60,000 nucleotides of DNA from Branchiostoma floridae (Eukaryota > Chordata > Leptocardii > Amphioxiformes > Branchiostomatidae), in contig NC_049982.1 in NCBI RefSeq assembly GCF_000003815.2, forward strand, positions 11,482,386 to 11,542,385. Reading direction: 5' to 3'. This document shows positions 1-11,300 of the stretch, piece by piece. The notes beneath the pieces are model-generated. The model saw nothing but the letters and a program-made list of their open reading frames with translations. It was not told the DNA's origin and did not search any database. Both the position numbers and the translations under genes were made by a program. Within the stretch, counting starts at the first letter, position 1. Each line of letters begins with the position of its first letter.

Positions 1-167
1 GCTTCAAACATTCTAGTTTTTAACTTAGCATGCAAGTTTTACCAGTAAACTTTTAAGTGTATAGATCTACCATATAAAAACAATGAGATGTTGAATGACA
101 TTAGCAGATATTTAGGGTTCAAAATAAACATGACAAGTGTAACCCTTACACCCTTTCACCCCCACAG

Positions 168-306
168 ACGAGCCTTGAGGCGACACCAGAGTGTGAAGTA
201 CCTGATTCCAGATCCAGTCATTGATTACATCAAGAAAAATGGTCTCTTCACAAACGACAATGATATCTTGATCAGAAGTGCATCCAAGTATGAGACCAGC
301 CTGTAG
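168..306 (+). CDS. Terminal coding exon of an unrecognised protein (5' part outside window)
   Basis: A pyrimidine-rich tract ending in CCCCCACAG at 159-167 makes a good splice acceptor. The reading frame behind it encodes about 45 residues, including HQSVKYLIPDPVIDYIKKNG, and ends with TAG at 304-306. The exon starts with one base completing a split codon. The peptide is soluble and mixed-charge, ends in SKYETSL, and contains no motif I recognise. The open frame runs upstream through the acceptor to an ATG at 88, but that part reads like intron. The gene faces BCCIP tail to tail with about 1.1 kb between their stop codons. No canonical AATAAA is visible on the plus strand between the stop and the N gap in a position I would trust. 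It could be another kind of ORF, but acceptor plus conserved-looking peptide makes a real last exon likely. Confidence 0.55.
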
Positions 307-1419
307 CTGTGAAGTCTACCCACTGGCTTTACAACACTAGGATCAAGTATAGACATAAAGGTTGCATCTATCCATAGCACTACTGCATGAATTCTACTTG
401 CCAGTGCTGTATATCAATACTGTTAGGGGGCATGCTTACCAAATGTGTAGCGTTTCCATAATACACAAACAGAATTTCTTGAGTCATAAATCTCTCTTAC
501 ATTCATTTGTACAAATGTACCTTTCCTTAAGGTCTGTTATTTTCTGGCCTCAAAAAATTATTTTCAGATGGATAAGTCGAGTTTTGTCCTAAATGGAAAA
601 GAAAGACTTTTGACATCCAACTTATATCGACTCTACAAGTTTGTTCCTATACTTTCTGATAAACAATTAGAATACTTTTCTGCCTTCTCATATTTTGTTC
701 TGTAGTTAGTAGACTAGAGAATACTACTAGTTTTCAAACAAGGCACAGTAGGTACAAGTACATGTAAGTGCAAGTACATGTAAAATTACCATGTAGCGTG
801 TATGCTGCTCCTGATTATAGTAGTTTCAAGTGGAAAAAAATCATATGTGCAATATACTAGTATTACGCAAGATTCTCTACAAATCTGTGGCAAAATGTAT
901 TTATATACAAACATACAAGTTCATATATGTAATAACTAAAGGTATGCATGTACATCTGTGATACAAAGATAAAGGCAAGTCAAGCTCATCTACATCTACA
1001 AAAAATAGCAACACTGGAAATCATACACATTACCAGTGTCATGTTTGTCAGAACAACATGTACAATTGCTCCAAGCTACTTATTTGTTAATTGTTGCCAA
1101 ATCTGGAAACTTTTGCCTTTCACAGTTTCTTGTAGTTGAAGTATACAAATGTATGCAGTAGAACTAAAAATGACGTGGATGTCTGTGTTGGCTGTATCAT
1201 AACCTCCTTGCCTGCATTAATAACATAGATGTATACAGAGCANNNNNNNNNNNNNNNNNNNNNNNNNNNNNNNNNNNNNNNNNNNNNNNNNNNNNNNNNN
1301 NNNNNNNNNNNNNNNNNNNNNNNNNNNNNNNNNNNNNNNNNNTTCAAATAAAGCTCAACTTCGTAGCGCCTTGCTTAAGCCCCTGCTAGAATTTTTGGCA
1401 TAGTTCAGAAAATTAAAAG
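307..1419. other. Convergent intergenic region with no gene seen
   Basis: This is the space between the stop of the plus-strand exon and the stop of BCCIP, AT-rich and without a convincing reading frame. It contains two nearby TACATGTA palindromes (759-766 and 775-782) inside a short repeat of CAAGTACATGTAA. I see no clear minus-strand polyadenylation signal for BCCIP between its stop and the N gap, so that signal may lie in the unsequenced stretch. Confidence 0.6.
1243..1342. other. Assembly gap (100 N)
   Basis: Exactly 100 unknown bases, a conventional placeholder for a gap of unknown size. It falls in the BCCIP downstream region and does not interrupt a coding exon. Confidence 0.99.
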
Positions 1420-4400
1420 CTACACAGATAAATATTCTTCCATTTTCTTATTGATTTCGACCATCCTACTATTGGGCACGAGCATAACTGTCCGGAAAGG
1501 TTTTGTAGCACTGTCACCAAATTTCCACTTTCCGCTGAATCCTGAGTCACTCTCCTCTATCACAGGATAGCTAAAAGATGTGTGAGCCTCCTGAAAAAAT
1601 AAAGAAACATGTTACACTAATCAACTCATACTACTGAGTTTGTAGTTTCTGATACAAGTACATTATTCTACATTAAAAATGCACATCTTTCATCAAGTGC
1701 TATCATACTGTTGGTCTTCAGTGAAAAAAGATTCTGCAAAACCCTTAAAGGCTTCCTTCTACAGACTATGTACTCTCCTGGCAGAGTTTAGGCTTCAGCT
1801 TGTTTTGGATACCTTTTTTCGTTGTTTTGTTGGCCATAATATTTTTCAGGATCTCTTTTTGCAAAGAATAACTGACAAGAGAGAGCTCAATAAAATAGCC
1901 TAGAAAGACATCCATAACAAACCAAAGTCTAACTTGCTTGAAGATTAGTATAGAACAGCATATTAAATCTTATACATTTCACCAGTATTCTCTGTAGTTT
2001 CCCCACCTGGTGAAAGAACTCCTCCTCTGCATTGCTAAACAGGATCTCTTCTCTCTGTTCCTGAGGCTGGGATGACTTCTTCCCCTTCCTCCCTCCTGCT
2101 GTTTTGACCTCTGTGTAGGTCTTGCTGATCAGTAGTATGTAGTCAAAGGCATACTGCATCTCCATGATCTGGGCTTGCTGGAGGTCTTTGCTGCAGACAG
2201 AAAAAAATGAACATACTTAATGTTTATTTCAAGACTATCCATACATGTATCTTTATAACTGCCCCTTAGTGCTCATGTGACATACCACCTTTTCAGGCAC
2301 ACGGCATGACAGCAGCTGGTTACATGTATATTACTGAATGACCTGTCATGGCTAACCTTTGTACATCTAGCTATAAGCATGCCATTGTTCAAAGCTATCT
2401 AATGAAGATACTCCTACAGTATTTGGTGGCAACAAGTTCCATTCTACAATAATTCTAGGACTACATAGATAGACTAGAAAGCTAGAGCAGCATATGAGAA
2501 CTGTTGAAAATATTAAAATCATCAGAAATGGCACAACATCACTTACTTCAGACTCTCATACATAGGCAATGCCAGCTGCGGGGGCAGGTTTATAAACCTC
2601 TCACACATCAGGAAACCAACACGATGCCTGTCGTTTTCCAGAATGCTGTTCAATTCCTCGTAGGTACTCTTGGGTGCACAGTCCTTACACCTCTCCAGAA
2701 CCAAGTCTTTGAGGGCTTGTAGACAGGGTTTGTCCTTGAGAGGGAGTGAGAAAGTGAGATCATTTTTTCTGTCATACAGTATTTTTTTAGCATGATTTAT
2801 AATTAATGCTGTCATGGGCATGTTATGAATGATGTTCACTTGATAATCTTTTACCTTCCTATCTGTGATGTTGACCACTGTGATGAACCCGAATATCTCT
2901 TCTTCCCCATCATCACTGTCGCTGTCTTCTGGTATCTCACCTTGCTAGAAGAGACAAAATGAACATAAAAGTTACAACAAGGACAGTGAAAGCATATCAG
3001 AAAGTAAAAGAACACAATAGAAAGTTAAAGGACAGGAAGAACAATCCAGTGGCATGTGAAATTTCTTGCAAAGTTTTTATCACACCTGAATATTTCATGG
3101 TAACATGTGAAACTTACCTTGATGACACAGCCAATGTAGTTTTGGGACAGAATGATGTCAGTAAGTTCTGACAGGTTCACATGGGACTTCAGAAACAGCT
3201 GAAATACATACAAGATCAAGTGAGCAAAACTGAATCAGCAGAAATATCAGTAAGTTTAAAACAGGAAGAAGCTTTATTGACATGACAAAAGTATGGTGAC
3301 TTCTGTATGAATATGATTGACTGTAAACTTCAAAATAGAGATACAGAATAAAACCTAAAATTCTACTAACTAAACAATATAGAATGATGTAAATCTTTCA
3401 GGTGGGGCTAAATGTGTCATTATCTTTTATATTAAATAACAAAGCCATATTTTATGTATTTATCTATCTTGACAATATGAGAGCTGTCAGATCAAAAGAT
3501 ATTGTCAACTCTACTTCCAGTACATGGATCATGCTTCCTGAAATGTGATTTTATTGATACCTGTCCGAGCAGTCTCTTGATTCCATGGAAGTCGCTGTCA
3601 CAGGCAGTTCTGGCCTCAAAGTCTACCTGCACCTGTAAAGACATGTACACTTAATTTAATTTGAAGAAATAATGAAAAGAACCATCAATTATCAAACAAT
3701 ATTTGTCACAACATGGTTTACTCAGACATTTGCATTTTACCACGTGACACCGGCGAGGGACAATTGCATGCTATTGAATAAAAAATACATCTAATAAATT
3801 TGACTCCGTTCACAAAAATTCACATACTAATAATGTCATCAATAAATAATTCAGAACAATTTTCTGCTAGGTACATTTGTATTTGCAGTGGGGAAATACT
3901 TCCCCATTAGTATCAACGTTACATTAGTATAGGCTACTCTCCAAGCAGAGGTACCGTTGAGTCGCGTAGATATAGTAGTAGTCTGAAAAATTACACCGGC
4001 GCTCCTCTTAATTTTTCCGACTACTACTATATCTACGCGACTCAACCTCTGCTTGGAGAGTAAGTATAAGCCCATGCAGGCGTGCCTGTAGTGGCTTCTT
4101 TATTTTACTGGTCCTGTGAAACTGGGGACACCTACTTGTTGGGAGCAAGGACGTTATTATAACGTCCTTGTTGGGAGTTAGGCAAGAGCATAATTTATGC
4201 CCCGCCCCCACTGAGTGATAGCCGACTTGTGTAGTTTAAACGAAGCGAATGAGACAGAGAAAACTCTGAAAATTATGAGATATCTCTATCATGCACTTTA
4301 TAACGGTCCAAATTCTGTATGCCCGATTTCCCCTTTTTACGAACACATGTGATGACATGTTCCATCCCATATGTCGCCCTCTCCACACCAGTCCCTACCT

Positions 4401-4554
4401 CCTGCGCCACGTCCATGTCGCTGCCTTCACTCTCCTCGCTTCCTGAGTACATCTCCTCCTCCGAATCTTCCTCCTGACCGTCTCCGTCTTCCCCAGGACC
4501 TCCTTTTCCTTTCATGTCTTCTGCAAACGCACGTTTCTTTGGTGCAGCCGCCAT
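1420..4554 (-). CDS. BCCIP: BCCIP, BRCA2 and CDKN1A-interacting protein; complete, seven coding exons
   Basis: BCCIP is a nuclear BCP1-family protein that binds BRCA2 and p21 and acts in homologous recombination, cell-cycle control and large-subunit ribosome biogenesis. Coding exons, in transcript order: 4554-4399, 3632-3561, 3198-3118, 2944-2855, 2734-2547, 2190-2007 and 1590-1420. They sum to 942 bases, giving 313 residues against about 314 for human BCCIP beta. All introns begin GT and end AG, and phases join cleanly. Family landmarks in order: an acidic, Glu/Asp/Ser-rich N terminus (residues about 10-50), a DFEARTACDSDFHGIKRLL segment, LFLKSHVNLSELTDIILSQN, an acidic patch leading to EEIFGFITVVNITDRK, ERFINLPPQLALPMYESL, YILLISKTY, LFSNAEEEFFHQ, and the C-terminal GKWKFGDSATKPFRTVM ending in EEYLSV. 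The start codon is in good context (ATCATGG). Intron 4 (2854-2735) is 120 bases with no in-frame stop. It is head to head with UROS. Confidence 0.96.
3935..4062. repeat. Long imperfect inverted repeat (foldback element) in BCCIP intron 1
   Basis: The left arm (3935-3993) and right arm (4009-4062) are reverse complements over more than 50 bp. They differ by a 4-base insertion in the left arm (ACCG near 3953) and one mismatch, and the loop is about 15 bases. The hexamer AGTATA occurs just outside both arms (3926-3931 and 4063-4068), a possible target-site duplication. It lies inside an intron and should fold as a long hairpin in the BCCIP pre-mRNA. A small non-autonomous DNA transposon is the likeliest origin. 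Confidence 0.85.
4146..4170. repeat. Short perfect inverted repeat
   Basis: Eleven-base arms, CAAGGACGTTA and TAACGTCCTTG, flank a three-base centre (TTA) in BCCIP intron 1, about 85 bp from the larger foldback element. A flanking TTGGGAG motif occurs on both sides. Confidence 0.8.
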
Positions 4555-5397
4555 GATGCTCGCTTTAGGTCACTAGATTTTTTCACTCTTCCAAAACGGG
4601 GGTATTACTAAAAACTATTTTCGCAGGACAACACATGATCTGCAAAAAAACGTACAAACAGTTTTTAAACAATGAAGTTATTTTAGGATATTGTGTTATA
4701 AAAACACATAATTAAGGTGATATAGTACTTAAGAGAATCATTTTTAATTGGTTAGTCCACCCTCTAACGAATAGGTTGTTCCAAAGGTCAACCCTGTAAT
4801 CAGCTGTGCATGTGTGAGTATGGAATGCCAGGTTCAGACCACAAAGTTTAACATGATCTAATACATTTGTATACTAAAATTTTCACGCAATAGCCAGTTG
4901 AAATGTTGTTTGAGATTCTTTCGAGTTACCACATCTTGATCTGTCTTTGTGGATCCTTCTCAAATTTCACAGAGCTGTGATCATGTGTCTGATGACTTTT
5001 ATTTTCTTCTTTTTCTTCTTTCTTCCCACCCTTCTCACTGCAGCCAATTGATGATAAGAAGTTGTCAATTTGTCATCATCTACTTTTTACTGGAATCCTG
5101 TGTACTTAGTTGTCCATCATTCATTGGCAAATTGTGCCATGCCACCACGGAATGTTTTATTTAAATGCTCTGAGGCATAGATTAACAAAATTATGAAAAA
5201 AAATTATGCATGATCAGCAATGTTTTTGGTTCTTGGGTATTTTCCAAACGGTTATCTTCCACTGTGATGATGTCTGTCCATTGTAAATCCATCATCACCA
5301 TCATGTTCCACAGTAAAGTAATCACATAGTAAAATTAATTTTCCTTGTCATTGTTTTTCAAGTCAAATGTTGCAGCCAGGTGGCTGTGCAATAGGAG
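4555..5397. promoter_or_regulatory. Candidate bidirectional promoter between BCCIP and UROS
   Basis: The 843 bp separating the two divergent start codons contains no other gene and must hold both promoters unless one gene has distant untranslated exons. I see no clear TATA box at a suitable distance on either strand. A possible acceptor (AAATGTTGCAG, ending 5375) precedes the UROS start, so UROS may have an untranslated first exon further upstream in this interval. The same head-to-head gene order is known in human, which supports a shared promoter. Exact start sites are not visible. Confidence 0.7.
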
Positions 5398-8300
5398 ATG
5401 GGGATCCTTCTGCTTAGAGAACCTCGTGAGGGGAAGGGAACGGACCCTTATGAACAGGTGACTGTGATACATGTTTCACCTGGTTTGTCGTATCTTGGTC
5501 CCAGTATTCAAAGATAATAAAGCTATCAATTAAAGTGACAAGTTGAACCATTCTTTTGCAAAGCAGTTGTAAAACACTGAGTGGACTACCCTGGGTAAAA
5601 ATGACAGAAAAAAATTCTTTAATACACTGATCTCTATCCCCAGGAATTTGTAGCAGCTGGTCTGCAGGTGAAATCAGTAGAAGTGTTGAGTTTTGAGTTT
5701 TGCAATCTTCCTGAGCTCAGAAGTCTTGTCAAGAAGCCTGAGGAATTCTCAGGGATGGTCTTCACCAGTCAGAGGTCAGTGGAAGCTGTGACGAGATGTC
5801 TGCAGGAAGGTTAGTGCAAAATCTAGAGGGGCTGATATCCAGCAGTCATCCTTGGGTGGTACCATCAGTTTGAATTGTTGGCTGTTATTGTTCGGAGACT
5901 GCTATAGAGGCTACTCAAACTGTACAATAATTTGCTCATCTCTTGGTTCTTTATATCAAAATAAAACTTCTCCCCAGCAGATGAGATTCATGTAGCACTA
6001 AATATTGGCACTAAATTTGTGTATTGTCAAGGAGTTAGGCAAGCAGGGAGGACATTACAGAAATATTGATTTTTTTTGTGATCTACCAGGTGTGCCATAC
6101 AGTTAGGCAAAATAGGGTAACCACATCTAGATTTTACATAAACCAGCCCTTGGTCATAACATGTTGACAAACTTCTGATTCTTTGTATGTAACTAGTTAG
6201 GGAGACTAAGGCTGGAAGTTCTACTTTGTGTTTATAACAAGATTATGAGTCAGCAAAATTGACCTTACCTAGAGACTACTTTTTTCTTAAAGGTTATGTC
6301 AATTAATGGCGCATGGTTTATCAGTGCACTTTTGGCAGAAAACCAAACCAACCTACTTAGATACAATCAAGTGCTTACATTTCATAAAGAACAGCCTGTT
6401 TAGGAATAATCATTTGAGATATATGGTTGAATGTATCTTGGGATACTTGTAGAAGAGTATGACATTTGTATTGTTGAGGCACACAACCCTAAAGTAAATG
6501 TCAATAGTGCAAATGTTTCATACAGTCTGCTTCTCTCAAATGCAAAACTGGCAACAAAAACATAAACCAGTTAGTAGATATTTCTCACATATACATTTTA
6601 GCATACTAGCGAAAATTACCATAATTGACATGTCAACACCTTTGTGTATCTTAGATATTTCAACATCTTTGGCATGTTTTGTCATAATATTTTATTTTCA
6701 TTTAACAGAGGAACAAAGCTTGCCAGAAGAATGGATCTGCAAGAGTACATTTGTGGTGGGAACTGCAACAGCAGCAGCAGGTAATGCTAACATGCATTGG
6801 CATAATACCGGTAGTAAGACTTATACCGGTAGATTAAAAATACTGGAACTTAAAGAGATCTACACATGCAACAATAGTTATTTCCTAGGTGTGCACACTT
6901 CAGACATCTAGGTGTCCAAAACATCATTTACAAACCATCGATAACAATGCATTCGAAGACAACAAGGCCAAAAGTTTTCAGTATCTTTTTCGGGGTAGGC
7001 AGCTCGTCATGGGACGAACACACTGTCACATTCATTGCCAAATTTATAGATCATAATTACACATGCTCACGGCACAAGTCGAACATGATTCAACAACAAT
7101 CTTGAATTTCTGTTGGTGACCTACAACTCATGTAAAAGTGTGAAGAACCGTTGCATAATAGCCCGGATCTACGGCTGAATGGGCAAAATTGAACGTACGC
7201 AGCCATTTTCCCGCCATTTTTATATCTACGCTAGCAGTGAAGTGTTACGTCATAGCGGTTGTGACAGACAAAAGTTAAATGAAAACTCTTGACAGTATAC
7301 GTCCGTTTTCTCATGACATTTTGTATGCTCGTGCAGGTTTATGTTTTATGCATTTACTGACAGAAAAGGAAGGAACATTAGAGGATGTATAAATGTACAT
7401 AGCGGCAGTTAATTGTGCCGTGTTTCTTCCTACCGGTATTTTGTACCCCCTCCCAACCACGCGCCCGTTCGCCGTGTAATTCCGCGGCGTGTTACAATTA
7501 CAATATTACGCTTTTAGCAGGACAAGAGTGGCAGAAAAGTTACACAGAAGAAGTGGCAAGGGTAACCTATAACAGCAACATGTAACTGGAGAAAATGATG
7601 CGTTGACAGTTTGTCAAATCAGTATGGCTAGAGAAATCGTCGTAAACGTACCGGTATTATGATAATAGATGTTAAATAAAGTTTCATTGGTTATCAAAAT
7701 TTTCTTTAGCCTCAACCATCTTTGGACTGCAGGGTATGCTGTAGAAATTTTGGGCCATACGGTCTAACCCTCATCGAAGCATGCAGGTTATGTCCATTTC
7801 ACACATTTGGATTCATAAAGTACAAGATTGGAGATAACAAATGATTAAGTTATTATCAATCGTTTAATCGTTGAACTGTTTAAGACAGTTTGATTCACAC
7901 AATCAACTGTTGTATGTTGGTCACTTTGGTATTGGCTAGAGCAGTCTACCTGGTCCTATATCCAGTCTCTGCTCATGCCGTTTTGTTTGACTGTTGGAAA
8001 GAAGTGCAGCTGCGCTGCCAACTTGACCTTGGGTCTCCTTCTTGGCCCTGGCTGACCTTGGCGGAATGTCTTTTATCATGGCAAGGCAACTGTTCCTTCT
8101 GGAGTTTCAGCACAAATAGCTGAGGTGCCTCCATCTACTGGAGAACCCACAGGATGTTTTCCAGTCTCCCCAGTATTGGCAGAGGCTCAAGTGTAACTCC
8201 AAGACTCTTCAAAAAAGGGTTGTAAGTGGATATGCTAGTCTCATCCCCCTCAACAAGCTTAAGGAAGGCGATTCTGAGAACATCAAGACTTTGTTATGTT

Positions 8301-11300
8301 TTAAGAAAACGTGATGAAAAATGTATGTGTTTCAATCATTTACTAGTAACTGTAATGAGCAAGATGTCTTTGCTGATGCATTATATCGATTCAATATATG
8401 TGGTAAGTTGATCTACCAAAATTTGGTCCCTGTTCAGTATTATTCATCAATAATACTGTGTATGTAGGGAAGGAGTATATTTGCCCATCAACTTGTAGAG
8501 GTTTTCGGAAGGTATATCAGACCATTGAAACAGAATATTGAAAACTCTAGAGGATCATGGCTAGTGATGAACCTCTTCACATCTATGCCTGTTGACCAAA
8601 TTGCAGACAGCCAACCTTTGTAGTAAAGCATCATCACCAATAGAAAGATAGGTGGCACTTGTTCATATGTTGTTACAGCCAACAGGTGTAGTTGATTTAG
8701 AATGATGGACATAGTATTTCGGGCTTACCATACCTTACCAGGTTGATTGAATCAGCATCTTTGACAGGAGAGTTGCACAGGACTTCCTGACACCTGTAAT
8801 AATTTGGACTTAATGAAGTGTTTCATCCTTGGCGAAAACTCATGACTTCCGATGAAGGTGGCGGAATGTTGATTACAACATATGAGTTATGTCCACGTGC
8901 GCTCTTTGAAGCGTGAATAAGATGTAAAAGAGCACGCCGTAAAAAAAACATTGTCCTTGCTGTGTGTTACATATCCCAGTCATATAGCTCGTGGGTTATG
9001 TACGTTTAGGCCTCGTCTGCTACTGACAAGTGCACTTCCGCTCTTGAATGTCCGCCACAGCGTATGAAATGCCATCTGCAACGTGCACATGAAACTGAAC
9101 CCCTGGCGCTGTTGACACGTCCAATCAGCACCTTATTACGGCTGGAGGGGTCAGAATGTTATCAACATTATTGTTGAACACATGTCCTCATGATTCCGTG
9201 ATGACTGGCAGGACTCCAGGTTCAGAGCTGCAGTATTCCAGGGGCCTTGCAACCTGTTTGGCTCCTGTCACTGTAAGGTGTTAATGGGCAAATAGCTATT
9301 AGTGCTGCTTTGCTGTTGACAAACGGACCACCAGCAATCAGTCAGAAATATGGATATTTCCTCCACCTCCTGGGAGTACAGCCATCCCCATGGTCACTCG
9401 CTAGACGTGATTGATTGACATTTTTTCTCCAGCACTCTCCTGGCGCAGTTATCAGCATTTGGTAAAAACAAGTGCAGGGAGGTCAGCCGTGTTGTGAAGT
9501 TTGTTATCTTTGATTAATCATAACAGCAGTTTAATGAGCTGACAGGGTGATATGCTGGTAACAAAGTGGGCACACGGGAGTCTGGCGGTGGACAAATGCC
9601 ATTCCCATTACCAGTCTAGTTATTTCGGTTATGAACCATACGCCGTCCACATGTTCCCTGTCAGCGCACTGTGCTGCTCGGAGGGACGCAACAGGACCGT
9701 GCCTCGCCCCAACAGGAAAGAACAGGTTTGAAGCCATCAGCTAATAACACAAAGTAGTAATGAGGTGTCAGGGAAATTTCCTCGCCTCCAGATATGTGCC
9801 ACCACTGGTCCAATATATCCGTCAGTCCTCCTTTGATCAAAGCTGACCATGATTTACTGTATTTGCTCCAATAACAAAACATCATCAATAACAACATAAC
9901 TTGGATACGCGAGAAGCCAGCTTGGCGATTATTATTAGGCTGGCAAATGTGCTGCGGTGTTATCTTAATTTGTTATTTTTAAACATGTGTGAGTATATAT
10001 GCTGTTGTTTGAATAAATATGGTAAATCTACTTGTATCAATGACAGACTTATGTAGCAACAGACCATTAACTATTGTTCGATTATAAGCTACAACATAAA
10101 GCAACATTGTGCCATTTAGTTCCTAGCTTCTCATTCCTTTCATTATCAATTCAGTGATCCAACAAATTAAAGATTAACATTTTACGTTAAAACATGCTCT
10201 GCATTAGTCATACGAAAACCGTATTGACATGAATACCTGTAAGGTGCATTTTTTTGTAGTTAAAGTAACTTTCATGATATCTTGATACAACATTCTACAT
10301 CACCATGGCCTCTTGACTAGTTTGAAGAAATTAAGAGTCAAGATGCCAGTTATAGTCATTAGAAGAAAAGTAAGACATATTGTGGAACTGTTGTGGTATT
10401 GTCACCCAGATCCCCTGTATCTGTCTTCACAGCCAGGAGCCTCGGCCTTACTCCAAGCGGTGAAGAATGCGGGACGGCTACTCAACTGGCCGACCTCATC
10501 ACTCAAAGTAAGGTTACTGTTCTTCATCAGGACTTAATGTCACACTGCAGTCATATATGGGATAGGGTGGGAGATGTGCGGGTTATTTAAGGTCAAATGT
10601 TTGTAAAACAGGGTTCAGAGAGTTCTGTCTTCACCTGTGGAATTGTTTGTTTAACCTTAAAAGTGCGGAATTAAACAAAGTTTACTATATCTTGGAGAAG
10701 GTAAAATATATATACCAATCATTTTTATTATATGATGTTTATAAATGTGGACAATTTGCTCATGTCATATAAGCACAGACTGAAAAATATACTGTAGGTA
10801 CCACAACAGCCTACTGCATGAAAACTCTTTAGTTATACCTTTGAATAAGTCAGCATTGTATTTTACACAGTGCTGCCATGTGTATTTGACAGTAATATCG
10901 AATTTGTTTTCCAACTTTAGAGTTTACATCGAATAGCAAGGCACTGCTGTTTCCCTGTGGGTTCATGAGAAGAGAGACTTTGCCATCGGCTCTTTCTGCT
11001 GCAAGTATGAATTTACAGTCCTATATGTGCATCTCACTGCTAGCATAATAAATATATTCTACATGTTTTCATGAGGCCAGACAAAACTTTTGCCTGGATA
11101 AATCATGATCATAGCAGCTGCCCTTCCACTGGTCAGGCCCCCAGGAGGAGGTCCGGTCAGCCCCTGATGGCAAAAGATTGTGTAACACAGGCTAGATGAT
11201 CGTATCTAACTTTGTACAACAGATTCTTTTTACCACACAAGAAAGTTACGCTAACTTTAAGTGGTACTAATGACGCAAGGCCAAGGTAGTCGATGGGATT

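Noticed and set aside
2543-2878. 111-codon uninterrupted frame on the minus strand
   Set aside because: It is two BCCIP exons plus the stopless intron between them. Homologues lack the intervening 40 residues, so it was split rather than called as one exon.
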